From Oscillospiraceae bacterium (GTDB lineage: Bacteria; Bacillota; Clostridia; Oscillospirales; Acutalibacteraceae): DNA of 64,000 nucleotides. Under the pieces are notes generated by a model that did not search any database, was not told the origin of the DNA, and saw only the letters and a program-made list of their open reading frames with translations. The DNA is taken from contig SVOT01000010.1 in assembly GCA_015066225.1 (NCBI GenBank), positions 1 through 64,000 of the forward strand, in the 5' to 3' direction. Positions 42,262 through 50,525 of the stretch are shown piece after piece. The first letter of the stretch is position 1, and each line of letters begins with the position of its first letter. The position numbers were made by a program, and so were the translations under genes.

Positions 42262-42438
42262 ATTCAATGAATTTCAATGAAATCGCGCAAGCGCGATGAA
42301 ATCCGAGCGAAGCTCGGATGAAATCTGCTTCGCAGATGAAATTAAATCCACCCATCCGCCGTCGAGGCGGATTTCGTCCCCGGAGGGGATTTCATCATCG
42401 AAGATGATTTCACCCACCCGACAGGGTGGATTTAGTTG
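42262..42438 (-). repeat. TTTCATC-punctuated hairpin array upstream of the four-helix-bundle gene
   Basis: Minus strand: AAATCCACC..GGTGGATTT outer arms enclosing ATCATCttcGATGAT, CCCCtccGGGG, TCCGCCtcgacGGCGGA; then ATCTGCgaaGCAGAT, ATCCGAGCttcGCTCGGAT, ATCGCGCttgCGCGAT separated by TTTC. Confidence 0.9.
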
Positions 42439-42439
42439 A

Positions 42440-42482
42440 AAAGAAACAACCTTTGTCTTGGTAGACAAAGGTTGTTTCTTTT
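42440..42482 (-). terminator. Terminator after tRNA-Arg
   Basis: Minus strand AGAAACAACCTTTGTCTaccAAGACAAAGGTTGTTTCTTTT. Confidence 0.8.
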
Positions 42483-42483
42483 C

Positions 42484-42558
42484 TGGCACCCACAATAGGA
42501 ATCGAACCTATATCTAATCCTTAGGAGGGACTTATTCTATCCGTTGAACTATGTGGGC
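42484..42558 (-). tRNA. tRNA-Arg (CCT)
   Basis: GCCCACATAGTTCAACGGATAGAATAAGTCCCTCCTAAGGATTAGATATAGGTTCGATTCCTATTGTGGGTGCCA; anticodon loop CTCCTAA. Confidence 0.93.
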
Positions 42559-42620
42559 ATATTCAGTTTTGACACGATTGATATTATAGCAAACAGAAAA
42601 AATTTGTCAAGGTGACAGAA

Positions 42621-43091
42621 TCATCTGTCACCTTGTTTGGTTTTAAAAATAATGAATTTGCTGAAGAAATAGTTGAGTATTACGACTATAACCGCAAGTG
42701 CGAGCTTTACAAGCATCTGTCCTGAAATCGCGATACCGAAAACCTCAACTATCTTTGCACCAAAGCCGAGAACGGAAATAAACAGCCACATTCCGCCCTC
42801 TTCAACGCCGAAGCTGAAAAGTCTTGCTCCGAAAAATTCAACAAGCTCCTTACCCGCCTTTTTAAAGTGCCAGCTTTTTGATTCAAACACAAAAAGCTTG
42901 TTCGTTACAAACGCAAAAACCACGCCCGCAACCCATGCAACAGCGTTATTAAAAAGGTAGAGATTCTCACCGAGGATTTTTGTGAAAATCCAGAATACGC
43001 CGAAATTAACAAGCGTTGTTAAAACACCGAATACAACGTACAAAATCAATTCTTTGTATTTCGTGGCGAGTATTTTAATCTTTTTTAACAT
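42621..43091 (-). CDS. GtrA family protein
   Basis: Four-TM; LYVVFGVLTTLVNFGVFWIFT; VAWVAGVVFAFVTNKLFVFES. Confidence 0.9.
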   Translation of the reverse strand: MLKKIKILATKYKELILYVVFGVLTTLVNFGVFWIFTKILGENLYLFNNAVAWVAGVVFAFVTNKLFVFESKSWHFKKAGKELVEFFGARLFSFGVEEGGMWLFISVLGFGAKIVEVFGIAISGQMLVKLALAVIVVILNYFFSKFIIFKTKQGDR

Positions 43092-44019
43092 TCTTACCCA
43101 AATGCTCCTTCAAAACAAAAATCGGTCTGTTTTTAACCTGAACGTAAATTTTTGAAATATACTCACCCAAAAGACCGAGGCAAAACAGCTGCATACCGCC
43201 CAAGAACAAAACCAGAACGACTATTGTTGCGTAACCGGGGACGTCAATTCCAAAGAAAAGCTTTTGAATTATAACAACAATAAGATATATTACCGATGCA
43301 AATGACGTTGCAAGACCAACACCGGTAGCCAACTTCAAGGGAAAGGTTGAAAATGAAATAATGCCGTCTATTGCATATTTTAACAGCTTGCCGAAGCTCC
43401 ACTTTGTTTCGCCGAACTCACGCTCTTTGACTGTATATGGAACGTAAACCGTGTTAAAGCCAACCCAACTGAAAATACCCTTAGAAAAACGGTGGTATTC
43501 GCTCATACTGAGCACCGCATCCACCATCTTGCGCTTCATAAGTCGGAAATCGGAAGCACCGTTGACAAAATCAACATCTGCAATTTTATTTATGAATTTA
43601 TAAAAGCAGGATTTAACCGCAGACATTACTTTGCTTTCTTTTCGATTTTCCTGGTAAGCGGCGACACAATCTATGCTGTCATCCGCCGCCATTGTTCTGA
43701 GCATATCAATAACAACCTCGGGATGCTGCTGCAAATCCGCATCAATAATGCAAACCAAATCGCCCTGTGCGTAGGAAAGACCGGCATAAACTGCCGCCTC
43801 TTTACCGAAATTACGGCTCAGAGAAAGAACCTGAACACGCTCGGGGGCATTGTTATATATTGCAGAAAGCTCATTCTGAGTATTATCGGTGCTGCCGTCG
43901 TTAACAAACACAATTTCATAATCAGAAACAGCACCTTTAAAAACAGAAACAACCTCATTAAAAAAGCGAAGCACGTTTGATTCTTCATTGAAGCAAGGAA
44001 CAACAAGTGACAATTTCAT
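43075..44019 (-). CDS. Glycosyltransferase family 2 protein
   Basis: SLVVPCFNEESNVLRFFNEV; FVNDGSTDNTQ; CIIDADLQQHPEV; C-terminal TM pair. Confidence 0.93.
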   Translation of the reverse strand: MKLSLVVPCFNEESNVLRFFNEVVSVFKGAVSDYEIVFVNDGSTDNTQNELSAIYNNAPERVQVLSLSRNFGKEAAVYAGLSYAQGDLVCIIDADLQQHPEVVIDMLRTMAADDSIDCVAAYQENRKESKVMSAVKSCFYKFINKIADVDFVNGASDFRLMKRKMVDAVLSMSEYHRFSKGIFSWVGFNTVYVPYTVKEREFGETKWSFGKLLKYAIDGIISFSTFPLKLATGVGLATSFASVIYLIVVIIQKLFFGIDVPGYATIVVLVLFLGGMQLFCLGLLGEYISKIYVQVKNRPIFVLKEHLGKNVKKD

Positions 44020-44165
44020 AATTTAACTTTAATTTACCCTTCTGTTTTGACTTTTTACTAATATACCACATCAGGTAAAATTATTCAACAAATCTTTGCA
44101 AACCTAAAAAAAATTGTTGAACATTGCGTAATTTGTGTTATACTGTAAACTGTGAGGTGATTTAT

Positions 44166-44612
44166 TTGAAGAGCCATTCCGAAAAAGCTGCTGAGCTTTT
44201 CTCTACGGGCTGCAACTGTTCACAGGCTGTTTTTGGTGCATTCGCAGAAGACTGCGGAATTGATTTTGAAACTGCGTTGAAGCTCTCATCCTCCTTCGGC
44301 GGCGGTATGGGGCGTCTTCGTGAGGTTTGCGGAGCAGTTACGGGAATGTTTATGGTTGCCGGGCTTCTTTGCGGTTATTCTGACACAGACGACAAAGAAA
44401 AAAAGGACAATCACTACAAATTAATTCAGCAACTCGCTAATGAATTCACAGCAGTTCACACGACATATATCTGCCGTGAGCTTTTGGGAACAATCGGCAA
44501 ATCTTCATTTGTATCATCGCCGAGGACTGCGGAGTATTATAAAACACGACCTTGTGTAAGTTTTGTAATTACGGCTTCTGAAATTCTCGACAAACACTTT
44601 TTCAACAACTAA
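44166..44612 (+). CDS. C-GCAxxG-C-C family redox-type protein
   Basis: CNCSQAVFGAF and CGAVTGMF motifs; TTG start after AGGTG. Confidence 0.75.
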   Translation: MKSHSEKAAELFSTGCNCSQAVFGAFAEDCGIDFETALKLSSSFGGGMGRLREVCGAVTGMFMVAGLLCGYSDTDDKEKKDNHYKLIQQLANEFTAVHTTYICRELLGTIGKSSFVSSPRTAEYYKTRPCVSFVITASEILDKHFFNN

Positions 44613-44631
44613 AATCTTTAGAGGTGATTTT

Positions 44632-46068
44632 ATGGAAAACGGATTAAAAAAACAATACGGATTATTGATGGCTATCTGCATGGTTGTAGGTACTGTTGTA
44701 GGCTCGGGTGTTTTCTTCAAAGCACAGGCAATTCTTCAAAAAACAAACGGCGACATGCCTATGGGTATCCTTGCTTGGATAATCGGCGGTCTTGTTATGA
44801 TTTTCTGCGTGCTTGCGTTCTGCGTTATGGCTCAGCGCTACGAGAAGGTTAACGGTCTCGTTGACTATGCAGAAGCAACTATAGGCGGTAAATATGCTTA
44901 CTTTATGGGTTTTTTCTCAACAGTTATTTACACACCTGCAATGACCTCTGTTCTTGCCTGGCTCACCGCAAGATACTTCCTTGTTTTCTTAACGTCTGTT
45001 AACCCCGATTTTCAGCTTAACGGCAACCCCGTTACGAGCTCCGAAACCTTCCTTTTGGCAGGCTTCATTCTCATTTTCGTTTTCGCAGTCAACACACTTT
45101 CATCAAAGCTTGCGGGTAAGCTTCAGATCGGTGCAACCTTTATCAAGCTCATCCCCCTTCTTTTGATGGCTGTTGTTGGCACAATTTACGGCTTGACACA
45201 CAACCTTGCAGGCGAAACCTCGTCTATCCTTGCCACTAACTTCGGCACAGGCACAGGCGAATTCTCCCCGCTTTTCGGTGCCGTTGTTGCTACAGCATTC
45301 GCATACGAGGGCTGGATTCTTGCTACATCAATCAACTCTGAAATTAAAAACTCCAAGAAAAACCTTCCTATAGCTCTTGTTCTTGGCGGATTCATTATTA
45401 TTGCAATTTACTTATTCTATTATATCGGTGTTGCAGGCGGCGCTCCCGTTCAGACGCTTATCGACGAAGGTACAGCTCCCGCATTTGTAACTGTTTTCGG
45501 TAATGTTTTCGGTAACATTCTTAACCTTTTTGTTGCAGTTTCCTGTCTCGGTACTCTTAACGGTCTTCTCATCGGCTGTATCCGCGGCTTCTATTCGCTT
45601 TCTGTTCGTAATATGGGTCCCAAGGTTAATCTTATGAAACAGGTTGACAATGGCTCAGGAATGCCTTCAAACTCCTGTATTGTCGGTCTTGTTGTTGTTG
45701 CCGCATGGCTTGTATATTTCTATGGTGCAAACCTTGCTGCTACACCTTGGTTCGGCAAGTTCAGCTTTGACTCGTCAGAGCTTCCCATTATTACAATTTA
45801 CGCTCTTTACATTCCCATGTTCATTCAGTTTATGAGAAAAGAAAAAGAGCTTCCCGCTTTAAAGAGATTTGTTCTTCCGACTCTCGGTATTGTGGGCTCC
45901 GCCTTTATGGTATTCGCTGCTGTTTATTCACACGGCTACATTCCCTACATCACCGCCAAGGAAGCAGGTCAGGGCTTTACATGTCCCGTTTTCTTCTACC
46001 TTATTGTATTCGGTGTAATTATGGGTATCGGTATGCTGATGATGAAGCCCCAAAAGGCAAAAAAATAA
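44632..46068 (+). CDS. APC-family amino acid permease
   Basis: ~12 TM; LLMAICMVVGTVVGSGVFFKAQAIL. Confidence 0.9.
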   Translation: MENGLKKQYGLLMAICMVVGTVVGSGVFFKAQAILQKTNGDMPMGILAWIIGGLVMIFCVLAFCVMAQRYEKVNGLVDYAEATIGGKYAYFMGFFSTVIYTPAMTSVLAWLTARYFLVFLTSVNPDFQLNGNPVTSSETFLLAGFILIFVFAVNTLSSKLAGKLQIGATFIKLIPLLLMAVVGTIYGLTHNLAGETSSILATNFGTGTGEFSPLFGAVVATAFAYEGWILATSINSEIKNSKKNLPIALVLGGFIIIAIYLFYYIGVAGGAPVQTLIDEGTAPAFVTVFGNVFGNILNLFVAVSCLGTLNGLLIGCIRGFYSLSVRNMGPKVNLMKQVDNGSGMPSNSCIVGLVVVAAWLVYFYGANLAATPWFGKFSFDSSELPIITIYALYIPMFIQFMRKEKELPALKRFVLPTLGIVGSAFMVFAAVYSHGYIPYITAKEAGQGFTCPVFFYLIVFGVIMGIGMLMMKPQKAKK

Positions 46069-46085
46069 ATAAAACACAACTCTTT

Positions 46086-46124
46086 AACAGGCTGTAAAAA
46101 CTTTTGTTTTTACAGCCTGTTTTA
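46086..46124 (+). terminator. Terminator hairpin (GCTGTAAAA family)
   Basis: AACAGGCTGTAAAAACttttGTTTTTACAGCCTGTTTT. Confidence 0.8.
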
Positions 46125-46181
46125 TATTAATCACAAGTTCTTTTCCTCGGAATATTATATACCGAGAGGACTGATTATTTT

Positions 46182-47042
46182 ATGAAAGAAAACGTGTATT
46201 TAATCCTCGGCGGAGATAACCGCTCATTATATATCGGTGAATATTTGGAAAACAACGGTCTAAAGGTTTGCTATTACGCTTTTAATCAGGCTGATTGTTT
46301 TAAAACCCTCAGTGAAGCGATGAGGGGCGCAGATTATATAATCCTGCCACTCCCCTTCACTCGTGACAGAATAACGCTTAACGCTCCGCTGTTTGATGAG
46401 AAAATCCCCATATCAGATATTTATGCCCTTGCAACCCCGGATAAAATGTTTTTTGGCGGACAACTACCCAACAGCTTTTGCGAGGAGCTTTCAGCAAGAT
46501 CTGTTCCGTTTTGTGATTATTTCAACCTCGAGGAGCTTGCAATATATAACGCTGTGCCAACCACAGAAGGCGTTATACAAATCATATTGCAGGAGCTTCC
46601 GATTACAATCCACGGTATGAAATGTGCGGTTCTCGGCAACGGCAAGGTGGGGAAGAATTTATCTGTCGCCCTCAAAGCACTTGGAGCAGAGGTGTCAGTT
46701 TTCGCAAGAAAAGAAAAAGACTTTGCTGATATACACACAAAGGCTTTAATACCAAAGCATTATTATGAACTAAAAAACGAGCAGTCTGATTATGATGTTG
46801 TAATTAACACAGTCCCCGCGAAAATTCTGTCTTTATCTGAATTAAAAAATCTAAAGCCCGATTGCCTTATCATTGAAACCGCTTCGGCACCTTTCGGAAT
46901 AGATTTCCAAGCCGCCAAGGAGCTGGCGCTTAATGTCATAAAAGCCGGTTCACTCCCAGGCAAGGTTGCGCCGAAAAGTGCAGGAGAAATAATCGGTCGC
47001 TCTATTCTTCCAATAATTGAAGCAAGGAGGTTCTCAGATTGA
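46182..47042 (+). CDS. dpaA: Dipicolinate synthase subunit A
   Basis: Rossmann-type protein, VLGNGKVGKNLSVALKALGAEVSVFARK; followed by overlapping dpaB. Confidence 0.88.
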   Translation: MKENVYLILGGDNRSLYIGEYLENNGLKVCYYAFNQADCFKTLSEAMRGADYIILPLPFTRDRITLNAPLFDEKIPISDIYALATPDKMFFGGQLPNSFCEELSARSVPFCDYFNLEELAIYNAVPTTEGVIQIILQELPITIHGMKCAVLGNGKVGKNLSVALKALGAEVSVFARKEKDFADIHTKALIPKHYYELKNEQSDYDVVINTVPAKILSLSELKNLKPDCLIIETASAPFGIDFQAAKELALNVIKAGSLPGKVAPKSAGEIIGRSILPIIEARRFSD

Positions 47043-47614
47043 AAACAATTGGATTTGCTCTTTGCGGTTCATTCTGCACCTTCAAGGAGGTTTTTGCAGA
47101 AATTGAAAATCTTGCAGCCTGCGGTTACAACATTATTCCGATTATGTCAGAAAACTCGTACACTTGTGACACAAGGTTTGGCGATGCAAAATACTGGATT
47201 GCAAAGATAAAAGAAATTACGGGTAACAGAATCATACACACCATTCCCGACGCTGAGCCAATCGGACCAAAAAAGCTTCTTGATGCGCTGATTATTGCAC
47301 CGTGCACAGGCAACACCCTTGCAAAGCTCGCCTACGGCATTACAGATTCCTGTGTAACGCTGGCGGCAAAGGCTCACCTCAGAAATGCAAGACCGCTTAT
47401 TATCGCACCCTCAACAAATGACGCTCTCGCAAACGCATCAAAAAACATAGGAGCATTGCTCAACTATAAAAACATTTATTTTGTACCCTTTGGTCAGGAT
47501 AATTTCAAAAACAAGCCCACTTCAATGGTTGCGGATTTCACACTAATCCCCGCAACTCTTGATGCGGCACTTTCAGGCAAACAAATACAACCTGTAATAA
47601 TTGAACCAAAATAA
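47039..47614 (+). CDS. dpaB: Dipicolinate synthase subunit B (flavoprotein)
   Basis: IGFALCGSFCTFKEVFAEIENLAACGYNIIPIMSE; IAPCTGNTLAKLAYGITDS. Confidence 0.93.
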   Translation: MKTIGFALCGSFCTFKEVFAEIENLAACGYNIIPIMSENSYTCDTRFGDAKYWIAKIKEITGNRIIHTIPDAEPIGPKKLLDALIIAPCTGNTLAKLAYGITDSCVTLAAKAHLRNARPLIIAPSTNDALANASKNIGALLNYKNIYFVPFGQDNFKNKPTSMVADFTLIPATLDAALSGKQIQPVIIEPK

Positions 47615-47643
47615 AAAAGAGGCTGAAAACAGCCTCTTTTGCA

Positions 47644-48675
47644 TTAGAATTCTATAAACATATATTTAATTTTGCTTCTCTTGTATGTGTATGTGAGATA
47701 GATGTTATTGCCGTCGGCAATAATTGCGGGGTATGAGAATTCGTGCCAGATAATTGCAGAAGAATCAATTTCTGTAACCTTTTCCCATGTTTCGCCGTTA
47801 TCCTTTGAAACAACAAGGCGAAGCTTGTATCTTAAACCGTTAACTGAAATGGGGTTATATGCAAGCCAGAGCCAACCGTTTTCGCTCATAACAACATCAA
47901 CACCACTGTTGTTATTGGGAAGGTTGATTTTATATGCTTCGCACCATGTGTAACCGCCGTCGGTAGAATCGCTACGGTAAATCTTACCTGATTTTGTTCT
48001 GAAGAATGCGTGTATGTTACCATCTGCATCTTCCCAAAGTGCCGGCTGTATCATTTCTGCATCAGAAACAACAAAATCGGTTTTTGTCCAGGTTTTGCCA
48101 CCATCCTCAGAGATGTCAAAAAATGCTCTCCAATCGCCATGCTCTACGGATGCCGGGGCAATTATTGTTCCGTCCTTTGTTACGAGGCATTTATTTTTAA
48201 CGGGTCCTCTGCCACCGGATGTGTCGCCTTCAACAAGCTCTTTTGCAGGTGTCCAGGTTTCACCGCCGTCATAAGAATCACAATATTTCGTAACCCAGAT
48301 TTTTGTATCTGTACCCACTTTGTAATAAAGTCTTACATATTCACCAAAATTTTGAAGAACAGGGTTCCAGTGGGCAACGGTATCTTCAGAGGGGACCTGT
48401 TTTGCTTCTCCCCAACCGCCGTTTGAATAAACAGAATACCATATTCTTACGTCATCGTCACCTTCGCCGCTACCGCCGAACCAAGCAGCCATAAGGTCAC
48501 CGTTGCTTAACAATTCGATAGTTGAAGCGTGTGTTGTATCGGTAACGTCACCGCTACCGACTATTGAACCTTTTTCAATTTTGTAATCGGTTTCAGCGTT
48601 GACCGGCACCAAGCCTATGCTCAAAAGCATAACAACCGAAAGAACAAACGAGAGGATTCTTCTTGTTTTTTTCAT
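47644..48675 (-). CDS. Secreted sialidase-superfamily (BNR/Asp-box) protein
   Basis: Signal peptide; Asp boxes SYDGGETWT, SEDGGKTWT, STDGGYTWC, SKDNGETWE. Confidence 0.85.
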   Translation of the reverse strand: MKKTRRILSFVLSVVMLLSIGLVPVNAETDYKIEKGSIVGSGDVTDTTHASTIELLSNGDLMAAWFGGSGEGDDDVRIWYSVYSNGGWGEAKQVPSEDTVAHWNPVLQNFGEYVRLYYKVGTDTKIWVTKYCDSYDGGETWTPAKELVEGDTSGGRGPVKNKCLVTKDGTIIAPASVEHGDWRAFFDISEDGGKTWTKTDFVVSDAEMIQPALWEDADGNIHAFFRTKSGKIYRSDSTDGGYTWCEAYKINLPNNNSGVDVVMSENGWLWLAYNPISVNGLRYKLRLVVSKDNGETWEKVTEIDSSAIIWHEFSYPAIIADGNNIYLTYTYKRSKIKYMFIEF

Positions 48676-48919
48676 TTCATTATCTCCCTTAATACATTCA
48701 AACGTATTTATAGAGATTTTATGAATAATTCACAAAATCTCTTGAGATAATATAACACATTTGTTGTTTTTTATCAATAAAAAACGGTTAATATTTGTGT
48801 ATCTGCAACAATTTCGGCACTGTCAACAACCATTTAACTCCACTGTTTCACACTATAAACAACCGTTATTCACGTTCTGAAACAAATCGAAACTTTTACG
48901 AAACCCCGAAACGGCAAGA

Positions 48920-48958
48920 AAAGAGGCTGTAAAAACAAAAGTTTTTACAGCCTCTTTA
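48920..48958. terminator. Terminator hairpin (GCTGTAAAA family)
   Basis: AAGAGGCTGTAAAAACaaaaGTTTTTACAGCCTCTT. Confidence 0.75.
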
Positions 48959-48970
48959 AAAATCATAAAA

Positions 48971-50116
48971 TTAATCAGCAAATTCGATTATTGCATAATC
49001 GATTCTCTGGCGTTCGTATGTGAATGTGATGTAAAGAGTGTTACCGTCAATAATCATTGAGGGGTAAGAATATTCATTAAAAGGAAGAATGTTATCAGCA
49101 AGAACTTCCACGTCTTCCCATGTTTCGCCGCCATCCTTAGAAACAGAAAGCATAAGTGTGTTTCTCATACCACTGATTGCGATGGGGTTATATGCAAGCC
49201 AAAGCCAGCCATTGTCACTCATAACAACATCAATACCGCTGTTATTGTTGGGAAGGTTAATGGGGTATGCTTCGCACCATGTATAACCGCCGTCAGTTGA
49301 ATCGCTACGGTAAATCTTACCAGCTTTTGTTCTGAAGAAAGCGTGAATTCCGCCGTCGAGGTCTTCCCAAAGTGTGGGCTGAATCATCTCGGTGTCAGAT
49401 TCAACAAAAGCAGTTTTTGTCCAGGTTTTGCCGCCGTCTTCAGAAATATCAAAGAATGCTCTCCATTCACCCTGCTCTGTTGAAGCGGGGGCGATAATAA
49501 CACCCTTGGAGGTTGTGAGCAATTTGCTTCTTACGGGGCCCCTGCCACCTGATGTATCACCCTCAACAAGCTCTTTTGCAGAAGTCCAGGTTTTGCCGTT
49601 GTTATATGTATCAACATATTTTGTGACCCAATTTTCTGTATCTTCACCAACTTTGTAATAAAGTCTTGTGAAAAGACCGAAGTTTTCAAGAACGGGGTTC
49701 CAGTGAGCAACTGTATCCTCTGAAGGAATCTGTTTTGCTTCTGACCACTCGCCGTCACTGTAAACGGAGAACCAGATTCTTACATCAGCGTCGCCCTCAC
49801 CGCTGCCGCCGAACCAGGCTGACATAAGGTCGCCATTATTAAGCTTTGTGATTGTGGAAGCGTGAGTTGTATCGGTCTTGGCTTTTCTTGAAACAACCTC
49901 ACCCGTTTCCATTTCAACTATTGAAACATTAGAGGCATCATTTGTGCTGCCGAAAAGTGCAAGAATTTTTTTGAAAAAGTCAATAATAAGTTCAAAGCTT
50001 GATTCATATGCTTCAAAAGGTGAATCAAGATTTGCACTGACGGGAACGACTGCTACGCTCACTGCAAGAATAAGCGAAAGCACAAGTGCTATGAGTTTTT
50101 TCATACTTTTTTTCAT
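48971..50116 (-). CDS. Secreted sialidase-superfamily (BNR/Asp-box) protein, paralogue of preceding gene
   Basis: Signal peptide; same Asp-box series; extensive identity with 47644-48675 product. Confidence 0.85.
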   Translation of the reverse strand: MKKSMKKLIALVLSLILAVSVAVVPVSANLDSPFEAYESSFELIIDFFKKILALFGSTNDASNVSIVEMETGEVVSRKAKTDTTHASTITKLNNGDLMSAWFGGSGEGDADVRIWFSVYSDGEWSEAKQIPSEDTVAHWNPVLENFGLFTRLYYKVGEDTENWVTKYVDTYNNGKTWTSAKELVEGDTSGGRGPVRSKLLTTSKGVIIAPASTEQGEWRAFFDISEDGGKTWTKTAFVESDTEMIQPTLWEDLDGGIHAFFRTKAGKIYRSDSTDGGYTWCEAYPINLPNNNSGIDVVMSDNGWLWLAYNPIAISGMRNTLMLSVSKDGGETWEDVEVLADNILPFNEYSYPSMIIDGNTLYITFTYERQRIDYAIIEFAD

Positions 50117-50370
50117 TACAGAAAGACCCTTTCCATATTTTATTATCTGTTTTACACAGACTTACACAATACAAATTATATCACACAAAAAAACGCTTTA
50201 CAAGTTCAGTTGCAAATATTGACTTATTTTGTAATTCTTCAACAATACCGACATTGTAAATATGCATATATTAACCAAAGCATTTTCGTAAAAAGCAACA
50301 AAATTGAAGTAAATGTCAAAATATATAAAAAGTATTTACAAAGCTACAATAATATTGTATAATGTCTTGG

Positions 50371-50490
50371 ACAAAAGGGAGTAACTCGCGCGTAGCGTGG
50401 TGTTGGCGTCATTCCCGGCAAATTGCCCGCCAATACCTTAAAGAGTGAGACTTTTACCGTACACTCGGTAGAAGTCTTTTATTTTTATTA
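50371..50490 (+). promoter_or_regulatory. yybP-ykoY (Mn2+) riboswitch-like leader
   Basis: AAAAGGGAGTA..CCCGGCAAATTGCCCGCC..AGAGTGAGACTTTTACCG..CGGTAGAAGTCTTTTATTTTTATT; conserved 5' GGGAGTA and GAGTGAGAC elements plus terminator. Confidence 0.78.
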
Positions 50491-50525
50491 CTCCGATTTT
50501 GATAAAAACAGAAAGGAAAGAAACA

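Noticed and set aside
42262-42438. Possible CRISPR array
   Set aside because: Repeats are very short punctuation (TTTCATC) around palindromes, no constant repeat/unique spacer pattern, no cas genes.
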